A stretch of 64,000 bases of DNA from Pyrinomonadaceae bacterium. GTDB lineage: Bacteria; Acidobacteriota; Blastocatellia; Pyrinomonadales; Pyrinomonadaceae. The notes beneath the pieces are model-generated. The model had not been told where the DNA came from, did not search any database, and was given only the letters and a program-made list of their open reading frames with translations. The DNA lies in NCBI GenBank assembly GCA_021228405.1, contig JAJQRF010000001.1:310001-374000 (forward strand), given 5' to 3'. Shown piece by piece: positions 8,921-17,704 of this stretch; the first letter of the stretch is position 1, and every line of letters starts with the position of its first letter. Both the position numbers and the translations under genes were made by a program.

Positions 8921-11896
8921 ATGGTAACGACAAATCAAAAAATTCGCCGATTGCCCGGCTTTCGTTTTGAAGCGCAGACAACCCTGCGCGAGAACGTTTT
9001 GCCGCGGATGGACATCGCCGTTTTTGTCGGTTTCGCGTCGAGCGGACCGATCGAAACGCCGGTCGTTTTGGAATCTGCCGAGCAGTTCAAAGCGATTTTC
9101 GGGGAAGATTTGCCTTTGGTCTGGGACAAGGAAAAAAGCGAAACGATCTATGCCTATCTTGCGCCGACCGTGCGTTCGTTTTTCAAAAACGGCGGAAAAC
9201 GTTGCTGGATCATCAGGGTTGCAAGAAGCGTCGGAGTAGACGGCTACAAACGCAATCGGGCTTGCGCCAACTTTTTTCCTTTGAATGGTTTTGTCGGCTT
9301 CGATTTTTCAAACTACGAGGTCTTTCCCGCGCTTGCCGAAGCCCGTTCACGCGGCAGTTGGTCAGACGATTTGCAGATCGGAACGGCAACTTTGTCGCGG
9401 GCGGTCAGGCTGGTTCAATTAACCGATAAAGTTAAAAAGAAATTGGTCAAGATCGAGATTTCCGCGAATGAAAGAGTCGAAAAAGGCGAACTTATTCGGG
9501 TGCTTTACAAAAATGCGGCTTTACTGCTTTCGGTTGATGAAGTTTTGCCGGAAAAGAAATCCGAATTTGATCCGAACGAGCAAAAGGGAAGAAGGAAAGT
9601 CAGCTTTATTTCCAGGCATTATTTGTGGATTCAGGATTTACCCGAAATTCAGACAAACAAATTCGGCGGAAAATTGCTGATCGAATTTTGGACAAAACAG
9701 CATCGGTTCGATTCGACGGATATTTACAGGGCGGTTCATTATCAAAAAAGAGCAAAAGCGGTCTTTTTGAAAACGAATAAGGATTCATTCGGGAATAAAA
9801 CAAATACCGTTTTATTAAGGTTTGATGATCTTTCAGCGGAAAACGCGCCGAACGTCGGAAGTTTGTTGATGGCGAAATATCAAAAAAAACAGTTGTGTTT
9901 AAAGGTGAAAACCGTCAACATCGACGAATCCGAAGCGAAAGACAAGATCGAAATTTTATGTGAAGCGGTTTACCTGCGGAAAAATATCAATCGTCCGCCC
10001 GAAATGCCTTTAACCGAAAAACTTACGTTTGAAATTTGGGTTAAAAAAGGCAGTGCGAAACTGCAAAAATTGAGTGATCTGGGCTTTAACGAAGGTCAGC
10101 CGAGATTTTGGGGAAGCTTGCCGACCGATGAAGAGGTTTTTAGTTTTAAGGAATACGCAACCGACAAAGAAACGACCGTATGGACACAAAATGCGGACGC
10201 TAAATACTTTCCTCTCGCGCGAAACGAACGGGAAAATCTGACATATTTTCCGATTTTCCCGACCGTTTCACCTGAAGAATATCTCGGCGCGCTTCCGCTG
10301 ATCGGGACAAAGCTCGAACGCGACGGTTTGGCTAAGTTCGATGCCGATCTTTTTCTCGACGAAAAGCTGAAAAATACGAATTTATACAATCTGCTGACCG
10401 ATGCCGAATTTATCCGCTATGTCAGCGAAAATCCGCGTATGCTTTGCGGCATTCACGCCGTTCTTGCGCCCGAAACGATTGTAAGCAAATCGGTTGAGGG
10501 TTCAGGTTCGAGTCAGAAATATTCAAGTGTTTCACTCGAAGAGGCGACGATCATTTCTATTCCCGACGCGGTTCATCGCGGCTGGTTTTACGAGAAGGAC
10601 GACACCGAAATCCTGCCGCCCGTTCCTTCGCCGCCGCCGGTTCGTCCTGAATGGTGGACGTTTGAATGTTGTATAGAAGGGAAAATGAAGGCAGTTTCCG
10701 AACCGCTTTGGGAAAATTTTCTGAAATGCGGAATCCGCGTCATCAAGAAGCCCGAAAATCTTCGTTTGAAAGAGGAAACTATCGCGGGCGGAAAATTTAC
10801 GTTGCTCTGGGATTGTGACGAAACCGATGCCGACACGGAATTCGTGTTGGAAGAATCGACCGACCGCAGATTTCAGTTTTCGCAGGTGATCTACCGGGGA
10901 AAAGCCGAAGAATTCTTTATTTCGCACAGAGATGCGGGAGTTTATTATTACCGCGTCAAAGTTGTAATCAGAAAGCAGTTCAGCGATTGGTCGGACGGTT
11001 TAGCCGTGAAGATCGAGGCGGCAGAAAGCTGGCGTTCGCGGACGGCGCAGGAATTCAAACCGAAGGTTTTGCTTGCCGTTCAACGCGCTTTGATCAGACT
11101 TGCGGCGGCGCGCGGAGATATTTTTGCCGTGCTCGATCTGCCTGAACATTTCGATAAAAAAGACGCGATCCTGTATGTTGCGGAATTGAAAACGACCAAA
11201 GGTTTTACGGCGGAAACTTTAGGCGTTGAACCGTTCAGCAACGACGAATTAAAGGCTTTGAGTTATGCGGCGGTCTATCATCCGTGGATTTTATCGCGTG
11301 AGGACGGAGCCGAAGAAGTGCAGATAAATCCGCCGTCGGGAAGCATTTGCGGTGTGATGGCGCAGAGAAGCTTGCGGCGCGGTGCGTGGATAGCTCCGGC
11401 AAACGAACCGCTTGCGAACGTTTTAGGCTTGACGCAAACCTTTGAGAGAGATGACTTTTACGATTTTCAGGACAATCTGATAAATCTTCTCAGAAACGAG
11501 CCGAACGGATTTCTCGTGCTCGATTCGGACACTTTGAGCGACGAAACCGATCTGCGTTCGATCAACGTTCGGCGGCTTTTGAGTTTACTGCGCCGTTTGG
11601 CTTTAAAACACGGCGCAGAATATGTTTTTGAACCGAATGACGAAAGGTTTCGCCGCCTTGTTCAGCGCGGTTTCAGTTCGTTGCTCGATGTTATGTTTAC
11701 GCGCGGCGCGTTTGCCGGAAACACGCCCGCTACGTCGTATCAGGTAAATGTCAGCGACACTTTGAACAATCTGCAAAGCGTCGAACAAGGTCGATTTATC
11801 GTCGAAATAAAAGTTGCGCCGTCACAGCCTTTGAAATTCGTGAATGTTCGTTTGGTGCAGACGGGCGGACGCGCAACCGTTACGGAAACAGTTTAA
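8921..11896 (+). CDS. Giant tail sheath-like protein 2 with FnIII-like insert
   Basis: 991 aa, about twice the normal sheath length. The N-terminus (LPGFRFEAQTTLREN, then MDIAVFVGFASSGPIETPVVL) and the C-terminus (YHPWILSRED, PPSGSICGVMAQRSLRRGAW, APANEPLANVLGL, VEIKVAPSQPLKFVNVRL) are sheath domains. Between them lie a long unrecognised region and, at about residues 608-697, a fibronectin type III-like sandwich (FTLLWDCDETDADTEFVLEE, GVYYYRVKV, FSDWSDGLAVKI). It may form a specialised ring or decorate the sheath surface. It is followed 22 nt later by tube 2, so sheath-tube pairs are duplicated in this cluster. Confidence 0.88.
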   Translation: MVTTNQKIRRLPGFRFEAQTTLRENVLPRMDIAVFVGFASSGPIETPVVLESAEQFKAIFGEDLPLVWDKEKSETIYAYLAPTVRSFFKNGGKRCWIIRVARSVGVDGYKRNRACANFFPLNGFVGFDFSNYEVFPALAEARSRGSWSDDLQIGTATLSRAVRLVQLTDKVKKKLVKIEISANERVEKGELIRVLYKNAALLLSVDEVLPEKKSEFDPNEQKGRRKVSFISRHYLWIQDLPEIQTNKFGGKLLIEFWTKQHRFDSTDIYRAVHYQKRAKAVFLKTNKDSFGNKTNTVLLRFDDLSAENAPNVGSLLMAKYQKKQLCLKVKTVNIDESEAKDKIEILCEAVYLRKNINRPPEMPLTEKLTFEIWVKKGSAKLQKLSDLGFNEGQPRFWGSLPTDEEVFSFKEYATDKETTVWTQNADAKYFPLARNERENLTYFPIFPTVSPEEYLGALPLIGTKLERDGLAKFDADLFLDEKLKNTNLYNLLTDAEFIRYVSENPRMLCGIHAVLAPETIVSKSVEGSGSSQKYSSVSLEEATIISIPDAVHRGWFYEKDDTEILPPVPSPPPVRPEWWTFECCIEGKMKAVSEPLWENFLKCGIRVIKKPENLRLKEETIAGGKFTLLWDCDETDADTEFVLEESTDRRFQFSQVIYRGKAEEFFISHRDAGVYYYRVKVVIRKQFSDWSDGLAVKIEAAESWRSRTAQEFKPKVLLAVQRALIRLAAARGDIFAVLDLPEHFDKKDAILYVAELKTTKGFTAETLGVEPFSNDELKALSYAAVYHPWILSREDGAEEVQINPPSGSICGVMAQRSLRRGAWIAPANEPLANVLGLTQTFERDDFYDFQDNLINLLRNEPNGFLVLDSDTLSDETDLRSINVRRLLSLLRRLALKHGAEYVFEPNDERFRRLVQRGFSSLLDVMFTRGAFAGNTPATSYQVNVSDTLNNLQSVEQGRFIVEIKVAPSQPLKFVNVRLVQTGGRATVTETV

Positions 11897-11917
11897 GGAA
11901 TTGAAAAGAAATAATTT

Positions 11918-12391
11918 ATGGCAAATCCGCCGACCAATGAAAAAGTAAATTACCCGTTTATGGCGTTTAATTTCGCCGTCGAGATCAAGGTCGAAGGCGT
12001 GGCGATGCAGATTTGCGATGCGGCATTCTCCGAATGCGACGGTTTGGAAATGACGATGGACGTGAAAACGATTCGCGAAGGCGGAAACAACGGCAAACAA
12101 ATCCGTCTGACCGGACCGATGAATTACGCGTCGCTGACTTTGAAACGCGGAATGACCGAAACCTTCGATCTGTGGAAATGGGTCGAATTGATGCAGACCA
12201 ATCCCGAAACACGCGCCGATGCCGAAGTCGTCATTTTTTCGGCTGATCGTCAGGTAAAGGCGAAATTTCTGCTTTCGCGCTGTGTTCCCGTGAAATTGAA
12301 GGCTCCGCCGCTAAATGCAAAGGACGGCGGCGTGGCGATCGAAGAATTTCAGCTTGCATACGAATCATTAAAACTGGATTTAGGAAAATAA
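11918..12391 (+). CDS. CIS tail tube protein 2 (gp19-like)
   Basis: 157-aa paralogue of tube protein 1. It shares the pattern FNFAVEIKVEG, FSECDGLEMTMDV, EGGNNGKQIRLTGP, LTLKRGMTETFDLWKWVELM, and a C-terminal VAIEEFQLAYESLKLDL strand. In Afp/PVC systems a second tube type (Afp5/Pvc5-like) forms the tube start next to the baseplate, and its position here just before the baseplate genes fits that. The ribosome site is weak (AAGGAA about 20 nt upstream). Confidence 0.92.
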   Translation: MANPPTNEKVNYPFMAFNFAVEIKVEGVAMQICDAAFSECDGLEMTMDVKTIREGGNNGKQIRLTGPMNYASLTLKRGMTETFDLWKWVELMQTNPETRADAEVVIFSADRQVKAKFLLSRCVPVKLKAPPLNAKDGGVAIEEFQLAYESLKLDLGK

Positions 12392-12404
12392 ATAAAGAGG
12401 AATA

Positions 12405-13220
12405 ATGCCCGAATCAGTCAAATTAGCCAAAGCCGAACTCAGACAGCTCGATTCAGAATATAAGAACGAGATAAATCCTGAACATAACGTCAAAGTTCAG
12501 TTCAATCCCGAAACGCTCAAGGTCGCTTTTGCGAATCAGATACAAACGCCCGAAGGCGCGGGAGATCAGCGCGGAACGCCGACCCAGCAATTTGTCGGTG
12601 CGGGCACGACGAAATTGACGCTTCAACTCTGGTTCGACGTAAACGCGCCGCAGGAAGGTGAAGCGGTTTTGGACGTGCGAAAAATGACGGAAAAGATCAC
12701 CTATTTCATCACGCCGATGCCGAATCCGAAGGACAAGAAAAAATTTATTCCGCCCGCCGTGCGTTTTATCTGGGGTTCGTTTCAGTTTGACGGTCTGATG
12801 GAATCGCTCGAAGAATCGCTCGAATTTTTTTCAAGTGACGGAATTCCGCTTCGGGCGAGTATGTCGTTGAGTTTGACCCAGCAAAAGATCGATCAATACA
12901 AATTTCCCAAGGATGCACCTGCCAGATTACCGCTTCCCGGCACGCGACCTTTAACGCCCGCGCCGAAAGGTTCGACGGTGCAGGGTTTGTCGTCGAGCCA
13001 GGGAAATTCGGGCGATTGGCAATCGGTCGCCGCCGCGAACGGAATCGAAAATCCGCGTCAGCTTCAAGCCGGAATGCTTTTGGATTTGAACGCGCAAGTC
13101 GGCGTTTCGGGCGGAATTTCAGGCGGGCTTTCGGGCGGAATCAGCGGAAAAGTCCCGTTGATGAACGACAGTGGCGTTTCGGTGAATGCTTCGGCGAATC
13201 TTTCGTTCGGAACGGAGTAA
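12405..13220 (+). CDS. CIS tube/baseplate adaptor with LysM-like domain (Pvc7/Afp7-like)
   Basis: 271 aa. The N-terminal domain (KVQFNPETLKVAFANQI, TTKLTLQLWFDVNAP, VRFIWGSFQFDGLMESLEESLEFFSSDGIPLRASMSLSL) is the CIS_tube family fold that links the spike hub to the tube. Near residues 203-240 there is a LysM-like half (GDWQSVAAANGIENPRQLQ, then AGMLLDL), as usual in this family. The tail is Gly/Ser-rich with a short repeat (GGISGGLSGGISG). RBS GAGGAA precedes the ATG. It lies 14 nt after tube 2. Confidence 0.9.
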   Translation: MPESVKLAKAELRQLDSEYKNEINPEHNVKVQFNPETLKVAFANQIQTPEGAGDQRGTPTQQFVGAGTTKLTLQLWFDVNAPQEGEAVLDVRKMTEKITYFITPMPNPKDKKKFIPPAVRFIWGSFQFDGLMESLEESLEFFSSDGIPLRASMSLSLTQQKIDQYKFPKDAPARLPLPGTRPLTPAPKGSTVQGLSSSQGNSGDWQSVAAANGIENPRQLQAGMLLDLNAQVGVSGGISGGLSGGISGKVPLMNDSGVSVNASANLSFGTE

Positions 13221-13226
13221 AACTTT

Positions 13227-13400
13227 ATGGCAGTTGTAATAAATGATTTTGAAGTGGTTCCCGCGCCAAATGATAAAGACGCAAAAGGAACGCAGAAAAA
13301 AGAAGAAAAGGGAAAGGACGAGCAGAAAATGACCGACCACGAAGTCGGTAAAATGCTGGTCAAGCGTCTGGAAAGATTGGAAAGAATTTCGGCAAATTAG
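13227..13400 (+). CDS. 57-aa CIS-cluster small protein
   Basis: Short gene starting MAVVINDFEVVPAP, with a Lys/Glu-rich middle and an amphipathic C-terminal helix (MLVKRLERLERISAN). GGAG at 13214-13217 overlaps the preceding stop and has proper spacing. The gap to the next gene is 11 nt, so it fills the only space between two CIS genes. By size and place it resembles the small Afp6/Pvc6 (DUF5908-like) proteins, but I do not claim homology. A role as a small assembly factor at the hub is inference. Confidence 0.75.
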   Translation: MAVVINDFEVVPAPNDKDAKGTQKKEEKGKDEQKMTDHEVGKMLVKRLERLERISAN

Positions 13401-13411
13401 GTTGAGAAAAA

Positions 13412-14482
13412 ATGCCTTTGGATTCGACAACAACAGGAATCGGCGTGGCGCGACCGACGATCTTGATCGACGGCGCAGAAGATTCTTCGCTGGTCGGCGG
13501 TTTGAAATATCTTCTGGTCATTGAAAAAACGGACGGCTTTTTCCGTTGCGAAGCCAAATTCGGCAACTGGGGACCGACAAGCAATTCGACCGATTTTCTT
13601 TATTTCGACCGCAAAGTTCTCGATTTCGGCAAGGAAGTTCAGATAAAGATCGATAAGGAAGAAATTTTTAAGGGAAAGATTTCCGCTATCGAAGCCGAAT
13701 TTCCCGAGGCGCAATCGCCCGAAATCACGATTCTGGCAGAAGATGCTTTGCAAAATCTGCGAATGACGCGGCGAACGCGGACTTTTGAAAATATTACCGA
13801 CGCGAACATTTTCAAAAAGATCGCAAGTGACCACAAATTGACGGGAAAAAGCGATGTCGATAGCCCGACGCACAAAGTTTTGGCGCAAGTAAATCAGAGC
13901 GATCTCGCGTTTATTCGTGAACGCGCCCGTGCGGTCGATGCGGAAATCTGGTTAAAAGACACGGAATTACACGTCAAAACGCGCTCGAAACGCGGAAAAG
14001 ATAAGCTCAAATTGAAATACGGCGCACAGCTTCGGGAGTTTTGCGTGAAAGCCGATCTTGCCAATCAGCGCACGAGCGTGACGGCTTCGGGTTGGGACGT
14101 TTCGAGCAAAAAGGAAATAAAGTTTGAAACGAAGGAAGGCGTGATTTCGAGCGAACTCGGAAGCGACGAAAGCGGAATCGGCATTTTGAAAAAAACGTTC
14201 GGTGAAAAAAAGGAATCGATAGTCCATTCCGCGCCGATCAACAATCAGGACGCACGGCATTTGGCGGAAAGTTTTATGAAAACTCTCGCCAGACAGTTTG
14301 TCGTCGGACGCGGAGTTGCCGAACCGAATGCGAAATTGCGAGTCGGTGCATTCATCGAACTCGACGGACTCGGCAAAATTTTCAACGGTAAATATTATGT
14401 CGCCGAGATCGCGCATATTTTCGATAATGCAAAAGGTTTCAGAACTGAATTTAAGGCGGAAAGATTGGGAATCGGGAAGTAA
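13412..14482 (+). CDS. Spike hub protein (phage gpD/gp27-like, late control D family)
   Basis: 356 aa, hub that connects tube and spike. Visible family pattern: KTDGFFRCEAKFGNW, FDRKVLDFGKEVQIKI, FKGKISAIEAEFPE, LAEDALQNLRMTRRTRTFENITDANIF, DLAFIRERARAVDAEIWL, ARHLAESFMKTLARQF and LRVGAFIELDGLGKIFNGKYYV. This corresponds to the N-terminal half of VgrG/Pvc8. The gp5-like spike is encoded separately 12 nt downstream, so the VgrG fusion of Afp/PVC/T6SS is split here, as in phage T4. Confidence 0.9.
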   Translation: MPLDSTTTGIGVARPTILIDGAEDSSLVGGLKYLLVIEKTDGFFRCEAKFGNWGPTSNSTDFLYFDRKVLDFGKEVQIKIDKEEIFKGKISAIEAEFPEAQSPEITILAEDALQNLRMTRRTRTFENITDANIFKKIASDHKLTGKSDVDSPTHKVLAQVNQSDLAFIRERARAVDAEIWLKDTELHVKTRSKRGKDKLKLKYGAQLREFCVKADLANQRTSVTASGWDVSSKKEIKFETKEGVISSELGSDESGIGILKKTFGEKKESIVHSAPINNQDARHLAESFMKTLARQFVVGRGVAEPNAKLRVGAFIELDGLGKIFNGKYYVAEIAHIFDNAKGFRTEFKAERLGIGK

Positions 14483-14493
14483 TAAAAAAATAA

Positions 14494-15210
14494 ATGCTTG
14501 ACACAACGACAATCGAAAAATTTACGGAATCGCGTGTTTCTCACGGTTTGGGCGGCAATTGGTATGGGGTTTTTCCCGCGCTCGTGGTTGACATCAAAGA
14601 CCCCGACGGACAGGGACGGGTGAAGGTTGCGCTTCCGTGGTCGCCGGATTCGGACGGACAACGTTATGAAGCGTGGGCACGTTTGGCGACGATGATGGGC
14701 GGAGATAATCGCGGAAGCTGGTTTATTCCCGATGTCAACGACGAAGTTTTGATCGCTTTTGAAGCGGGAAATCCGCGCCGTCCGTATGTCGTCGGTTGTT
14801 TGTGGAACGGTTCCGACAAACCGCCTGCCAAAATCAGCAAAGACGGGAAAAACGATAAAAAAATTCTGCGTTCGCGTAATGGCGTGAAAATTACTTTGGA
14901 TGATGCGACAGGGAAGGAACAAATGATTCTGGAAACGCCGGGCGGACAGAAAATTACTTTAAAGGACGGTCCGGGCGCGATCGAGATCGTGGACAGTAAC
15001 GGCAATTCGGTCAAACTCGAACCTGCCGGAATCACGGTGACGGCTTCGGCAAAAGTGACGATCAAGGCATCGCAAGTCGAAGTTTCCGCCGGAATGGTGA
15101 CGGTCAATGCCGGAATGTCGAAATTTTCGGGCGTGGTTCAGGCGGACACGGTTATCAGCAACAGCGTTATCAGCGCGTCATATACGCCGGGCGCGGGAAA
15201 TATTTGGTAA
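14494..15210 (+). CDS. Central spike protein (gp5/gpV-like OB fold plus beta-helix)
   Basis: 238 aa. An OB-fold domain (VVDIKDPDGQGRVKVALPW, WARLATMMGG, WFIPDVNDEVLIAFEAGNPRRPYVVGCLWNG) is followed by a repetitive beta-strand region (KITLDDATG, KITLKDGPGAIEIVDSNGN, ITVTASAKVTIKA, VEVSAGMVTVNAG), typical of the trimeric needle under the hub. The end (SYTPGAGNIW) is compact. No separate PAAR tip gene is seen in the window, so this protein may form the whole tip or carry an unseen adaptor. Confidence 0.92.
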   Translation: MLDTTTIEKFTESRVSHGLGGNWYGVFPALVVDIKDPDGQGRVKVALPWSPDSDGQRYEAWARLATMMGGDNRGSWFIPDVNDEVLIAFEAGNPRRPYVVGCLWNGSDKPPAKISKDGKNDKKILRSRNGVKITLDDATGKEQMILETPGGQKITLKDGPGAIEIVDSNGNSVKLEPAGITVTASAKVTIKASQVEVSAGMVTVNAGMSKFSGVVQADTVISNSVISASYTPGAGNIW

Positions 15211-15228
15211 AGACCGGGTAAAGATTTT

Positions 15229-17256
15229 ATGAAAGAAACGGTTCAATGGACAGCACCATCGCCGCTTTGGGAACAGGCTCTCGTTTTGGGTTCGGCTTCG
15301 GCGCGCCGAAAGGAATTGAGCCGTCCGAGCATTTTGCGTTTTGCGACCGATTCTTTTATGGACGATTATCTGCAAATGCTCGCCAACGATCCGAAAAAAA
15401 TGGATCAATACGTCGCTCTACCCGAAACGTGGCGCGGATTTTCGCCGATGCCGGAAGCGATCGAACCTGCACCCGTTTTTGCGAGAAGTTTCAAACGGCT
15501 CGGTTTGATTTCGGCGCGGAAAAAGGCAAAACGAAACGGTTTGACGCAGACTTCCAATCAGTTCACGCAGTTTGCGGCGGCAAATGCGACGAAACCGCTC
15601 AAGCTTTATCAACCTGCGCATCAGCGTTTTTATTTGATTTCGGCGTGTCTTGTCTGCGAACGTCCGGGCTTGCCCGATAAGACTCTGAATGAAGAGAACG
15701 AGGAAAAAGTTTCATACGTCATCCGCCGTTTATTTCCGCCGACACCGCTCAATATAAATACGCCTTTGCCGCCGCTCGATTCGACCTGGGAAGAATATGC
15801 GTTCGTCGTGACCGAACAAGGCTCGAAGTGGCAAAAGGCAACCAACAAAAATTTTCTGGAAACCGACGAAGAACGCCAACCGCTTTTCGCCGTTGATTTT
15901 ACGGAAGACGACGGGCGCAGACGAAAAGTTTATTCGGCGGTGATTCCTGCCGGGAAACGCGAAGTTTTTATGGCGGCGGGCAAAGCCGAACGCAATGCGT
16001 CGGGAAATTTGCAGACCGACGCGCCGCTCGATCCGCGTGTTTATCAGATGCGTTCGGAGTTTCGCGATCCATGGAAAAGTCTTTTACAGGCGGTTTCGCA
16101 CACGAAATCGGCGATAAACGAAGTTTTCGACGGCGACGCACAGCCCGATGCGGTCAAAAAAGATTTGAAAAAAGGTTCGCGTGAGCAGGTTCAAACGGCT
16201 TCGTGGCTGATACTGCTCGATTTTTCAAATTTTCTGGCGGCGAGTATGCCGCGAATCTGGAGTTCACTGAACGGTTTATCCGTTAATCCGACATTAAATA
16301 CGAATGAAACAAAGCTCGTAAATGCGATCACGAACACGGTTTTAGAGCAAAATTTTGCCAACGATCTGATTCTCGAAACAGGCTACAACGTGAATCAGGT
16401 CAAGCGTTCGTTAAAAGATGCTTTGCTGGCGGTTCATCCGCCGAATGAAACAAACCGCGCCCTGATCGAGAAAAATCTGGAAACCGTTTCGATTTCCTAC
16501 AAACGAAATGCGCCCGATGCGCTTTATCCGACGTTTTTATTTCCGTTGGCGGATGTGAGTTTTTCGCTGAAAACGACGCTTGACGGTGTGACCGGATACA
16601 TCACGCCGACCGTTTTCGAGCCGAAAGATACTGCCGGGGAAGATAGAGTTAATCGAATCGCACAGCTTATCGAAGCCGCTTTGCCGCCGCTTCCCGCGAA
16701 TCAGCCTTTACGGGCAACGCCTTTAGCGACGCAAACGCCGATGGATATGCGCGAAGGTTGGTTTGTGATTCGCTGTGCTTACGAGCGTCCGTTTTGCGGC
16801 ACAATTCATCCGCCGGTTTTGAGCGACCCGACGAAACCGTTTCAGATCGCCGGATTCTTCGACCCTGACGCTCCGGCGCGACCGATTCGGATTTCTTTGC
16901 CGATCGATCCGACTCCGGCAGGTTTACGAAAGTTCGATAAAAACACGGCTTTTATGATGTCCGATCTGCTGTGCGGACAGGTAAACCGGATGAAGGGAAT
17001 CACTTTCGGCGATCTGATACGCTCGGTTTTGCCGTTTCCGCTTCATAAGGATTTGAGCGTTCCCGACGGCGGCGGATGTAAGGACGGCGGCGGGCTTTCG
17101 ATCGGGATGATGTGCTCACTTTCGATTCCGATCATTACGATCTGCGCGTTGATTTTGTTGATGATTATCGTCGCTCTGCTTGATTTTATCTTTCGCTGGC
17201 TGCCGTTTTTCATCATTTGTTTTCCGCTTCCGGGGTTGAAATCTAAAAATGAGTAA
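15229..17256 (+). CDS. Unknown CIS-cluster protein with C-terminal membrane segment
   Basis: 675 aa, no family named. The large soluble part starts SPLWEQALVLGSASARRKELSRPSIL and has no recognisable catalytic motif. Residues about 626-658 are a long hydrophobic run (IPIITICALILLMIIVALLDFIF) followed by a short hydrophobic LPFFIICFPLP segment and a basic end (KSKNE), which predicts a C-terminal membrane anchor. A Gly-rich GGGCKDGGG lies just before it. It is between the spike and gp25 genes and overlaps the gp25 start by 8 nt, so it should be made with the baseplate. Tethering the particle to a membrane is my inference. Confidence 0.65.
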   Translation: MKETVQWTAPSPLWEQALVLGSASARRKELSRPSILRFATDSFMDDYLQMLANDPKKMDQYVALPETWRGFSPMPEAIEPAPVFARSFKRLGLISARKKAKRNGLTQTSNQFTQFAAANATKPLKLYQPAHQRFYLISACLVCERPGLPDKTLNEENEEKVSYVIRRLFPPTPLNINTPLPPLDSTWEEYAFVVTEQGSKWQKATNKNFLETDEERQPLFAVDFTEDDGRRRKVYSAVIPAGKREVFMAAGKAERNASGNLQTDAPLDPRVYQMRSEFRDPWKSLLQAVSHTKSAINEVFDGDAQPDAVKKDLKKGSREQVQTASWLILLDFSNFLAASMPRIWSSLNGLSVNPTLNTNETKLVNAITNTVLEQNFANDLILETGYNVNQVKRSLKDALLAVHPPNETNRALIEKNLETVSISYKRNAPDALYPTFLFPLADVSFSLKTTLDGVTGYITPTVFEPKDTAGEDRVNRIAQLIEAALPPLPANQPLRATPLATQTPMDMREGWFVIRCAYERPFCGTIHPPVLSDPTKPFQIAGFFDPDAPARPIRISLPIDPTPAGLRKFDKNTAFMMSDLLCGQVNRMKGITFGDLIRSVLPFPLHKDLSVPDGGGCKDGGGLSIGMMCSLSIPIITICALILLMIIVALLDFIFRWLPFFIICFPLPGLKSKNE

Positions 17257-17644
17257 CGCAGGAAGAATTTTCGGTAAAGGAATCAGTTTTCCGCCCAGAA
17301 TCGGTGCGGACGGCAGAGTTGTCTGGTCGGAAGGCGAGGAGAATATCCGCGAATCGATCAAAGTGATTTTGTTGACGGAACTCAACGAACGTCTTTATTT
17401 ACCGAATTTCGGCGGCGGATTGAATAAATTTTTATTTGAACCGAACACGACGACGACGCGCCAGTTGATTCGGGACCGGATCACGAAAGCCTTAGCCGAA
17501 TGGGAACCGCGAATCACCGTGCAATCGGTTTCGGTCGAGCCCGATACGCAGGATTTGCAGTCGGCGGTCGTGACGGTAAATTACAAGCTCGTCGCCACGC
17601 AATCGACCGAAAGAGTCGGTTTAACCGTGACGTTAGGCGGTTAG
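17249..17644 (+). CDS. Baseplate protein, gp25/GPW family
   Basis: 131 aa, lysozyme-like-fold baseplate wedge component (Pvc9/Afp9/TssE relatives). The signature is ENIRESIKVILLTELNERLYLPNFGGGLNKFLFEPN, followed by LIRDRITKALAEWEPRITV and VVTVNYKLVATQS. It overlaps the preceding membrane-segment gene by 8 nt, suggesting translational coupling. The next gene follows after about 60 bp. Confidence 0.93.
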   Translation: MSNAGRIFGKGISFPPRIGADGRVVWSEGEENIRESIKVILLTELNERLYLPNFGGGLNKFLFEPNTTTTRQLIRDRITKALAEWEPRITVQSVSVEPDTQDLQSAVVTVNYKLVATQSTERVGLTVTLGG

Positions 17645-17704
17645 TTAAATCAAAAACCCGCGCGAAAGTAAGGGTCAAAAATTAGTGAATTAAGGAATAA
17701 AAAG

